DNA of 16,786 nt from Tetmemena sp. SeJ-2015 (Eukaryota > Ciliophora > Spirotrichea > Sporadotrichida > Oxytrichidae). Shown piece by piece: positions 1 through 7,209 of this stretch. The position numbers and the translations under genes are program-made. The stretch covers positions 1-16,786 of the forward strand of contig JAJKFJ010007146.1 in assembly GCA_027382625.1 (NCBI GenBank). Direction: 5' to 3'. Within the stretch, counting starts at the first letter, position 1. Every line of letters starts with the position of its first letter. The notes under the pieces were generated by a model that was not told the DNA's origin, searched no databases, and saw only the letters and a program-made list of their open reading frames with translations.

Positions 1-32
1 TTCGCACTCGTGTTTTCGCACTCGTGTTTTCG
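1..32. repeat. Tandem 14-bp repeat at left edge
   Basis: The unit ttcgcactcgtgtt occurs twice head to tail at 1-14 and 15-28, followed by a partial third copy (ttcg). It may continue to the left of the window. It is richer in G+C than the AT-rich DNA that follows. No function can be assigned. Confidence 0.85.
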
Positions 33-321
33 ATGAATAATATTGATTGATATATTAAAGATGATATTAATAAGAGACTTGTACTCACATAATTTTTGAC
101 ATTTAATTCCAATATCATAATATAGTAACTATAAGTTTCTTAAATCTTAGCTATTTCCAATCAAATAGCTTAATTAAAGAGCAAGCCTGCTATAATCAGA
201 CCAAGATAAAATATTAAATTATCTTAACTATATTTGAAAGATAGATTGAAAGTCTTTGGAAATCGAAGACAATATTCAATGAGAAACTCTTACCCCCATC
301 TTAAGCTATTTCTGGGTTGTA
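33..321. other. AT-rich noncoding stretch, 3' flank of the Cys-rich gene
   Basis: No open frame with coding character was seen. It would hold the 3' untranslated region of the minus-strand gene that ends at 322 and possibly the macronuclear chromosome end. No telomeric C4A4 tract is present, as expected in germline DNA, where telomeres are added after excision. Confidence 0.5.
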
Positions 322-1321
322 TCAAATTTGAAATAACCATAAAACATAATTTAATAAATTGTACAAAGTCTCTCTAATATCCTGGGGTGAGGTTGAATTG
401 TTTGAGGTGGTGTTCACGTAGTAGCCATCTTCAAGATAGGAGTAGTTGCCATAGTAATAATCATCATAGGTCCAGTTTCCATCACCACCGTTATCAGTTG
501 AGTTAGAGGTATCAGTGGAGTTGTCCCCGCCTGAGGTGGGATCAGTGCCATTTCCATTTGAATCTGTGGAGTTGGTAGAATTGTCGTCACCATAGTAGTC
601 CCCATAGTTATACTCTGAAGGACAGATACGAGCGTAGTCCATAGTGTAGTTTGCAATCTTGCCTTCTGGTTTGCATATAAAGCCATTCTCATCTTGGCCC
701 TTGGCTGTGCAGATGCTTACATTATAATGATATTTATTTTTTATAAATACTTTGGAAGAAAACCTTATCCCAACCGCCATTGATACTAATCATCCTGTAG
801 GCACAACACTCGTCTGAGTAGCAGTCACTATCATCCTCACAGTAGTCTATTCCAACAGCGGATTCTGAGGTGTAGCTGGTGCCCACGCACTGATAGGTAA
901 GGTATTAGCTTTTCTGGTAAAGTTCATAGCTGTAATACTTGCCCAAGTCGAATGCCACTTCTGAGGGTACACATTAATATCCAACCACAGTCGCCTCTTT
1001 AGTTTAGTTGTTTATCTTATTTAAATTCAAAAATGGGGATTAATATCACAAGTATTTATTTGTTTACCAGACTCAGTTTTGCACAGCAAGAATTTGGGGC
1101 GAGACCAGCCTAGGAAGAACAGAAGTTGTCATTCTGGTTGGAAGAGCAATAAAAATTGACCTTTAATCATTTTTGCAATTATTTTAATGTAAGCAGTCCA
1201 TGATTTTGTAATTTCCAAAATCTTGCTTTGAGAAGCCAAGCAAGAATAAAGCAACCAGAGCAGTAGAGGGGATAATTGAATGTGGGGAAAGTTTAGTAAA
1301 TAGGATCCTCGTGGGTTTCAT
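322..1321 (-). CDS. Secreted or surface Cys-rich, Asn/Ser/Thr-rich protein (4 MDSs, 3 IESs)
   Basis: After removal of three IESs (47, 52 and 34 bp) the frame from ATG at 1321 to TGA at 322-324 is 288 aa; the net length, 867 bp, is divisible by three. TAA/TAG are read as Gln. The N-terminus looks like a signal peptide, with a hydrophobic run at residues 20-30 (TALVALFLLGF). Two cysteine-rich modules follow, each with a CC pair (SCCAKL, then ECCAYR) and a YQCV motif. The last third is a low-complexity Asn/Asp/Ser/Thr/Gly region with many N-x-S/T sites, then an aromatic Tyr-rich stretch and a hydrophobic tail (NYVLWLFQI) that could act as a membrane or lipid anchor. The duplicated CC/YQCV modules suggest an internal duplication. 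I do not recognise a named family. The start is the first ATG at the edge of the higher-GC tract; the signal peptide begins rather late, so the true N-terminus could differ. Confidence 0.75.
716..749 (-). other. IES, 34 bp, pointer CTT (plus strand)
   Basis: CTT occurs at 716-718 and 750-752, flanking AT-rich DNA. Unexcised, the minus-strand frame coming from the ECCAYR module runs out of phase with the frame holding the NST-rich tail. Excision joins them in phase, giving ...VFFQSICTAKGQ. The pointer is only 3 bp, so the exact cut could be shifted, but the frame change requires a loss of 1 mod 3, which 34 satisfies. Confidence 0.7.
1008..1059 (-). other. IES, 52 bp, pointer TTGTTTA (plus strand)
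   Basis: The 7-bp repeat TTGTTTA lies at 1008-1014 and 1060-1066 in the same codon phase on both sides. Excision joins the first CC module to VVGYQCV in frame. A longer 9-bp repeat nearby (ATTAATATC, 973-981 and 1039-1047) does not restore the frame. Confidence 0.7.
1145..1191 (-). other. IES, 47 bp, pointer AGCA (plus strand)
   Basis: AGCA lies at 1145-1148 and 1192-1195, flanking AT-rich DNA. Excision joins the signal-peptide MDS (ending ...YKIMDC) to the Cys-rich MDS (SSNQND...) in phase. Confidence 0.65.
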
Positions 1322-1928
1322 TATCTAAAGAGATGGATTCTTTTATTATAATTGGTGGAGGAGTAATTAATAACTTTAAGCACAAAGTGTTCAATTAGAA
1401 TTCACGTTAACACTTAGCACTACTTGCTTGTCAGACTAGATAGGGCCAGAATAACCTTGCTAGAAAAAATGTCTATTTTTAGAATTTACATCTTTAAATG
1501 TGAATTTCCTCTATTTTCTTCAATGATAAATTACTATGATGAAATAAACTATAAAATTATAGCATTCCTGGCTATTTATTTGTAAATAATTATGAGAAAT
1601 TTCAACAGCTGCAAGCTTTATTTTAAATGTATTAAAGAGAAAATAAGAGTGACTATGCAATCTTTTTTTAATAGGGCAATTATTTAAATTATCAATACTC
1701 TTCTTTTTCTTAAATAAAGTTCAGCCTCATTTTTTTAAAAAAAACTTAATGAGCCTCTCCAAATTTTAATTGAGAATCGGAAATCTAGAAAGTGATGAAA
1801 AGGAATGAATTTATAAATATAAATTTAAATTGTTAAAATAGGATACTACAAATATAACTTGCCATACTCATTCGAAATTCTTATTATTGACCCCATCTCA
1901 AGAAAAACCTTACTAAAAAATATCAAAA
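1322..1928. other. AT-rich spacer between divergent genes
   Basis: This lies between two divergently oriented loci (Cys-rich gene leftward, PP2A rightward). It must contain both 5' flanks and, in germline terms, probably DNA eliminated between two macronuclear chromosomes. No gene, promoter motif or structured RNA could be identified. The last 70 bases before 1929 are less T-rich and may be the PP2A leader. Confidence 0.5.
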
Positions 1929-3006
1929 ATGATTAACATTCTGAACAACGAGGACATCACCACTCTAGATAGGCAGATCGAACAACTCACGGACTATAAA
2001 CCCATTCCTGAGCATGAAGTCAAGCTTCTATGCGATAAGGCAAAGGAGATCTTATAAAAGGAGTCTAATATCCAAGAAGTGCGCTGCCCGGTTACTGTGT
2101 GTGGAGATATTCATGGATAGCTCTTTGACCTCATGGAACTCTTTAGAATTGGAGGCAAATCTCCAGACACCAATTACTTATAAGAATATAACTTAATCAA
2201 ACTTATTTTTAATGACTTGTTCATGGGAGACTATGTGGACAGAGGATACTACTCAGTGGAGACTGTAACTTTACTTGTTTGCTTAAAGGTGCGCTTCAAG
2301 GACCGCATCACCATCCTTAGAGGAAACCACGAGAGTCGATCAATTACATAAGTTTACGGTTTCTACGATGAGTGCCTACGCAAGTATGGAAATGCCAACG
2401 TCTGGAAGTACTTTCAAATAAAATCGAGTCTATAATCAATGAATGTTTATGTGTGAAACTTCACAGACTTATTCGACTTCTTACCATTGACCGCAGTTAT
2501 AGAAGGAAAGGTCTTCTGTCTGCACGGAGGACTCTCGCCTCATCTTGAAACACTCGACCATATCAAGGGTCTTGATAGTATTAAATGAAGTTTATTTCCT
2601 TCTCATTTTAATAAATGAAGATAATTATAGAGTGTAGGAAGTTCCTAACTAAGGTCCAATGTGTGACTTGCTGTGGTCCGATCCAGACGATAAAAAAGGA
2701 TGGGATTTCTCTCCAAGAGGTGCAGGCTACCTATTCGGCCCGGATACCACAGAGTAATTCAATCACACTAACGGACTGAGTCTGATATCTCGTGCTCATC
2801 AGTTGGTAATGGAGGGCTACAGCTGGTCACACGATAAGAACGTAGTGACTATTTTCTCAGCGCCTAATTACTGCTACAGATGCGCCAACAATGCAGGAAT
2901 CATGGAAGTGGATGAAAACATGAACACCAACTTTATCGTATTTGAACCTGCTCCAAGAAGGGGAGAAGCTCAAGTCACTCGCAAAACACCCGACTATTTC
3001 CTATGA
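1929..3006 (+). CDS. Serine/threonine protein phosphatase 2A catalytic subunit (4 MDSs, 3 IESs)
   Basis: Removing three IESs (39, 48, 52 bp) gives a 312-aa protein, close to the usual ~309 aa of PP2A-C. It starts at ATG 1929-1931 and ends at TGA 3004-3006. Visible phosphoesterase motifs: GDIHG (59-63), GDYVDRG (87-93), RGNHE (118-122), FCLHGG with His170, and SRAHQ with His244. These supply the metal-binding and catalytic residues of PPP-family phosphatases. YRCAN (270-274) and the C-terminal TPDYFL, whose Leu is methylated in the family, mark it as PP2A rather than PP1 or calcineurin. Gln codons include TAA or TAG at residues 43, 64, 128, 190, 195 and 230, proving the ciliate code. Known role of the family: bulk dephosphorylation of Ser/Thr proteins as part of A/B/C holoenzymes. 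All key residues are present, so this should be a functional gene after IES excision. Confidence 0.97.
2176..2214 (+). other. IES 1 of PP2A, 39 bp, pointer ACTT
   Basis: ACTT at 2176-2179 and 2215-2218 flanks an AT-rich insert within the otherwise invariant [12 protein letters not shown] segment. Excision restores AAT TAC TTG TTC ATG. Two more ACTT copies lie inside (2191, 2201). The insert is 39 bp with no in-frame TGA, so if retained it would add 13 residues rather than truncate the protein. Confidence 0.93.
2410..2457 (+). other. IES 2 of PP2A, 48 bp, pointer ACTT
   Basis: ACTT at 2410-2413 and 2458-2461. Excision restores VWKYFTDLFDF; retention brings an in-frame TGA. It uses the same pointer sequence as IES 1. 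Confidence 0.95.
2575..2626 (+). other. IES 3 of PP2A, 52 bp, pointer ATAG
   Basis: ATAG at 2575-2578 and 2627-2630. Excision restores KGLDRVQEVPNQGPM; retention shifts the frame. A GT-AG intron reading would remove 53 bp and break the frame, so a spliceosomal intron is excluded. The insert holds a 9-bp direct repeat (TAAATGAAG at 2582 and 2612). Confidence 0.95.
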
Positions 3007-4290
3007 TATAAAACAACTTTATTTCATTGTCATTTTAATCTTATTTATAATCAGTATCTTCATAGAAATATGTTATTCAGAATTAGATTCCTATAATTTA
3101 AGTTATATGACACTCTTTTAAAATAGGGCTTTATTTCGTAAAGTATATATTTAAGATCTAGTTAAAAAGTAATTTGAAGCATTTTAAAAATTTTAGAAAT
3201 AATACTTAGCACTTCTCTTATTATATATTTCTTTGAATTAAAAATTGCTTCGAAATTTATAATTTATCTTAAGTAATTATAAACTAAGATAAACTTTTAT
3301 TATGTTTACAAATGCAGCTTAATCTAATAAACCTACTCTCGTATTTAAAATACTAAATAAAATCCTTCTTTGGGCATACAATTAGCTCCAATTAAACTTT
3401 ATAGCTAGCATTATAGGGTGGACAGAAACTCTTTTTATTTATACGTATGTCTAATTTAATTAACTTAATATTTTTATCTTAGTAGTGCTACTTCAAAAGA
3501 AAACAAAAACAGATATTTCTAACATGAAAATCAACAGATACTACTTTATAACTTTGCTTTATGTTCTAATAACTATTTTTTTAAAAAAATATTATATCTA
3601 ATTCTGCATTTAAAAAAAATAAAATTAAAAGATTAAGAATGACTTTACTCAAAGTGAATTTGTGTTTAATAAAATCGGAAAACATTTAAGTTTACGCCGC
3701 TGCTTTTATAATTCCTTATATAAAAATTAATAAAACAATTTTAACAAAATATGCTTTATTTAACATTTATTTAATAAAAGGCACAGGATACTTAATTGCA
3801 AAGATATTAATTATACGAAAAATGAGCTAAAGAATTATTCCTTGCTAATCTATATGTGAAAGAAATGTTGTCTTAATTTTTTGGGTAAAAATTAATTTTT
3901 TATGTTTATTATAAAATTATAATAACTTTTCCACCTTTTATTATGTTTTAGTGTTGAATTTAAATATGAAGTAATATGTAAAAAAATTATTATTTACGCA
4001 ATTAATATTTAAAACTCTTGATTTGATTTCAATTATGAGAGAGCTCTAAAATGCAGAAGAATGAGATTATATTAATATAAGTAAGATCTAGCGCAGAAAG
4101 GAAACAGTATAAGTTAATTTTGCACTCAATTTTTAACTAAGCAATCTTTGTCCTTTACATCATCTCTTTCTAAACTTATATTTCCCTCTTATAACAAGTC
4201 TACATTCCCATTTGTGCAATTCAAATCTCTTTAGTCTATATTCCCGTTTAATTTTATTTTATCTTCCCTACTATCATTCACACAATAGCA
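3007..4290. other. AT-rich spacer with pyrimidine-rich stretch before the NAP gene
   Basis: There is no convincing gene in this 1.3 kb. The first 1.1 kb is very AT-rich with long A and T runs, typical of germline-limited spacer. From about 4140 the plus strand becomes C/T-rich and leads into the NAP-family open frame. The NAP frame stays free of TGA back to an ATG at 4051, but that extension has no resemblance to a NAP N-terminus and is probably chance. Confidence 0.5.
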
Positions 4291-4846
4291 ATGATTGCTT
4301 TTAAGGAGAAGGACGAGGAGATCATCGCTCACCTCAGACACATCGACTCCGAGAGAACCAACGACCCCAAGACTCTCTCAGTCCACTTCCACTTCGCTCC
4401 CAACGAATTCTTCGAGAACGAGAAACTTTCCATCAAGGTCGTATACAAGGAGGACGAGGAAGATGTTGAGCGCATCGAGGGAACCGAAATCTCATGGAAG
4501 GAGGGCAAGGATGTCACCAAGAAGAAGATCAAGAAGAAGTAGAAGAACAAGAAGACCAACGAGACCAGAACCATCGTCAAGACCGTAGAGGCTGAGAGCT
4601 TCTTCAATGTCTTCGTTAACCGCAATGCTCCTTCAGAGGAAGCCGCACTTGAGAGCGAGGAGGAAAATGAGCTCATGGAAAAGATTGATCAGGCAATGAA
4701 CTTGGCTGAGGATATCGATGATGTTCTCATTCCTGATGCTTTGGAGTACTATCTATGTATCTTTATTAGCCAAGTATATCGATGATAATTATTCAGAGTA
4801 GAGAATTGGCTTTAGTTATAGAAATTAAGTGTATTTACAATTGTGA
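4291..4846 (+). CDS. Nucleosome assembly protein (NAP1/SET family), C-terminal half only
   Basis: NAP1-family histone chaperones bind H2A-H2B and H3-H4 and assist nucleosome assembly. Seen here, in family order: KDEEIIAHLRHI (7-18), the beta-hairpin signature HFHFAPNEFFEN (32-43), an acidic stretch (EDEEDVE), EISWKEGKDVT (66-76), the basic KKKIKKKQKNKK segment (Q by TAG), ESFFNVF (102-108) and LIPDALEYY (146-154). The N-terminal half of a NAP, with the long dimerisation helix and the IP-x-FW region, is missing; the residues after this ATG correspond to mid-protein in the family. So the MDSs for the first half may lie elsewhere (scrambled or upstream of the window), or this is a truncated copy. 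Read straight, the frame ends at TGA 4783-4785 (164 aa). Dropping one copy of a tandem CTAT at 4749-4756 extends it to TGA 4844-4846 (183 aa). The listed end uses the longer form. Confidence 0.85.
4749..4756 (+). other. Tandem CTAT CTAT, possible zero-length IES or indel
   Basis: Two adjacent CTAT copies lie where the NAP reading frame becomes doubtful. Removing one copy changes the end from LEYYLCIFISQVYR to LEYYVSLLAKYIDDNYSEQ..., which is more acidic and hydrophilic, as NAP tails usually are. Spirotrich germlines are known to contain junctions made only of a duplicated pointer. A simple indel or sequencing error is equally possible. Confidence 0.35.
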
Positions 4847-4873
4847 TCTTATTAGTTTGTAATGCTTAATTTA

Positions 4874-7209
4874 TCAGTTTTATTGATTTCTTGTATCTAT
4901 CTGCTTAGTGGTGTTAAGTGAGCTTTGTTTTGAAGCTTTAGGGAGTTAAGATTTATCTAGCTTTGCACCTGTCTTCGGTTCCACTTTTGCACTTAGGTGC
5001 TTTGAATTATGATGATCATGAATTGCTCTGTGGCACTCTTGCAAATTTCTATAGTACTCATTCTTAAACGCCCCTATATCGTGGCCTGGTTCTTTATTGA
5101 TAGCCGCTTGTTACCTCTCGGCTTAATCACGCTCCAGCTTTCTCAAGTTCTTTGTGGGTGATTGGTCCTCTAACTTCTGAAATAGAAACATCTTCTCAGT
5201 AAATGTGGAATCGAACCTTGTGGGCATGATCTTACTCTTGGCTACCAGCTTCATAAATTCAGGGTCTGTATCTTGCTACCTCTATATAACTTCAACCTAC
5301 TTAAACTTCTCCAGCATCTCCTAGAAGGAGTCTTTCCTTGTAAGCATTTCATCCACTTGATTTATTAGTTATTGCTTTTGTCTCTGCACTAGATCCTATT
5401 TACGCTTGTATCTCTCCTTGCTCTTAAGCAGATTATCCTGCTCCTCTTAAAGAGCTTTCTCTTTCTTTGCTTGCTGACTTTGAAATCTTTCAATCTACTT
5501 TTAGTAGTTGTTGATAGCGTTCTCTACCATGTTGGAGTGAGTGATTGGAGTATGCATCTTAAACTTCCTCTCTTAATTTGACTAATCGTCCTTCGGACTT
5601 AAAGGAAGCCCTGTTACGTTTTCAGTAATTTGCGAAGATCTACCTGCCTTGCTGAAGAACCTTGAATCCCGCATATCAAATTCTTCTGCTTTTTAAGAGT
5701 AGATCTTTATCTTAGAGCGCTTAGATGCTTGAATCACCAGAGGCTTATACTTAAAACGCTTTTGAGACTAGTGTGGTCCATACTCATAGTAAATATCCTC
5801 CTCAACTTTATTAGGGCCTTATTTGGAATTAAAGTTTCTTAGAGACTAGTCCAAAAGCTAAACTTTTGAGTCAGAATCATTCTGTACTCTATTCATAGCT
5901 AACGTTGGAGTCTTTTCATCTGCATCTTCTATGATTTAATCTCCAGAGAATAGATCTTAGAGCAACATAGGACTATCATTATACCCAATTTAAGACTCTA
6001 CAACTGAGTTTTACTTTGAGTATTTGGCAGATACTTCCTTTTACTCTAAATTCAGAGAATTCTTATCATAGTTAGAGAGCTAAGATTTGCGCAATTAAGT
6101 TTTGTTCAGCTTCAAAAGCTTTCGCTTATTTTCTGATAACTTTGGGGAATCAGGAAGCTTATCTGCCTTGGGTAGACTCGAGACCACATACTTCTTTAGA
6201 CTTCTACTCTTTGGCGATATAGCCATCTTTTGATAGTAGTAACTCGATCTGTCTTCGTTTTGAAATATCCTTCCATGATAATACTAATCCACCATAGGTA
6301 TTTCCTAATCAGTCTTGCCTTCAAGCTTGAGGTTTCTAATAAACCCTGTGTTAGTGTTTAAGATAGGGGCTGCAGAAGAGTTTCTCATTTAACTCTATCT
6401 TAGTGAGTTATTGAAACTTCCATGCTTTATGAGACTTGCATTCCCTGGATTAATGAAACCCTCCTCAACGTCTTAAACCTTTCCTTCTTAGTTGGGGATG
6501 AGGAAACTTGACTTTTGAATTTAGCTTGGAATCATGAATGAATGTGAGTTGATGCTAGCCTTTTCTGCCTTGTGTTATTCCATCTTGGGCAAAGAATTTT
6601 AATCTGCCTCTGCAAAAGAACTATTTCTCAGAGACAGTCTCTTCTGTTTGTTTAAAAGCTGCTAGACATTCACATTTCTATTTTGAGTGTAGTCATCATG
6701 GGGTGCTTTTAAAATTTGATTTTTGTCAGCTTGATTTAGTGTTGTTTTAAGATTAGTTGGAAAGATCCTGGATGGCTATATGATTTATGTAAATTGGAAA
6801 TTATAATTACGTTTATACACTTAGAGAACATTAAATATTATAATTGATAGCCATTCGCCATTCCCATATCTGCTATTCCTTTTAATTTTATATTTATAGG
6901 TGAGAGTATAACGTTCGAGGCATTTCGTTTAATATTTTAAGTGATTTTAGTATTTGACCAACTGGATCCGCGTGTTTAACCTCTCTCTGACTCATCCTAT
7001 AATGAATAATTATTCATAATATTTTCTTTGTAGCTATTCCTAATTACCATGCTTGCAAGTCTGATGCTTTTCTTATTCTGGCCTCTGTTAGAAGGAGACT
7101 CATGGAAAGTCAACTCCACGAGCTCAGGCTTGACTTGTTAATTGGCAAGCTAGTAGGATCCACTTTTCTGTCTTTGGCGAAATAGGCTATTGTGAAACTG
7201 GCTGCTCAT
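4874..7209 (-). CDS. Large Lys/Gln/Ser-rich hypothetical protein with C-terminal coiled coil (3 MDSs, 2 IESs)
   Basis: From ATG at 7209 to TGA at 4874-4876, with two 37-bp IESs removed, the frame is 753 aa (2262 bp net). An upstream in-frame TGA precedes this first ATG. A single TGA-free MDS of almost 1.9 kb covers most of the gene; TAA/TAG serve as Gln many times. The N-terminus (MSSQFHNSLFRQRQKSG...) is basic; a helical patch (VGQILKSLKILNEMPRTLY) sits near residues 71-89. The middle is Ser/Asn/Lys-rich and probably disordered. Residues ~535-625 are Gln/Glu/Lys-rich with heptad-like spacing (for example EKALQEEQDNLLKSKERYKR), a likely coiled coil. The C-terminal segment contains a Cys/His cluster (LQECHRAIHDHHN). 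No transmembrane segment or recognised enzymatic motif is visible. A cytoskeletal or scaffold role would fit but is only a guess. It converges on the NAP gene with 27 bp between the stops, so the two may share a macronuclear chromosome. Confidence 0.85.
6800..6836 (-). other. IES, 37 bp, pointer ATTATAATT (plus strand)
   Basis: The 9-bp repeat lies at 6800-6808 and 6837-6845, in equal codon phase. Excision joins the 5' MDS to the long body MDS. An alternative pair, ATTTAT at 6783-6788 and 6892-6897, also restores the frame and would remove 109 bp (729-aa protein). The longer pointer is preferred. Confidence 0.6.
6997..7033 (-). other. IES, 37 bp, pointer CTAT (plus strand)
   Basis: CTAT lies at 6997-7000 and 7034-7037, in equal codon phase, enclosing an AT-rich insert. 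Excision joins LASMVIRN to RMSQREVKHADPVGQ. If the insert were retained, the next ATG (MSQREVK...) could still open the same downstream frame. Confidence 0.6.

Noticed and set aside
414..692. Minus-strand frame with many Thr, Met and Ile
   Set aside because: It is a shadow in another frame of the low-complexity NST-rich tail of the Cys-rich gene.
2575..2630. PP2A insert 3 as a GT-AG spliceosomal intron
   Set aside because: The GT...AG reading removes 53 bp and breaks the PP2A frame; the ATAG pointer reading removes 52 and restores it. The other two PP2A inserts do not begin with GT.
4051..4290. In-frame extension of the NAP gene back to an ATG at 4051
   Set aside because: It is free of TGA but AT- and pyrimidine-rich, with none of the N-terminal NAP features.
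4295..4676. An Arg/Thr/Ser-rich plus frame and a Ser-rich minus frame over the NAP gene
   Set aside because: Both are alternative-frame shadows of the NAP coding sequence, which has clear family motifs.
6845..6854. A start at ATG 6854 (MAINYN...) for the coiled-coil gene
   Set aside because: The frame continues upstream without TGA and a second phase-matched IES connects it to a better start at 7209.
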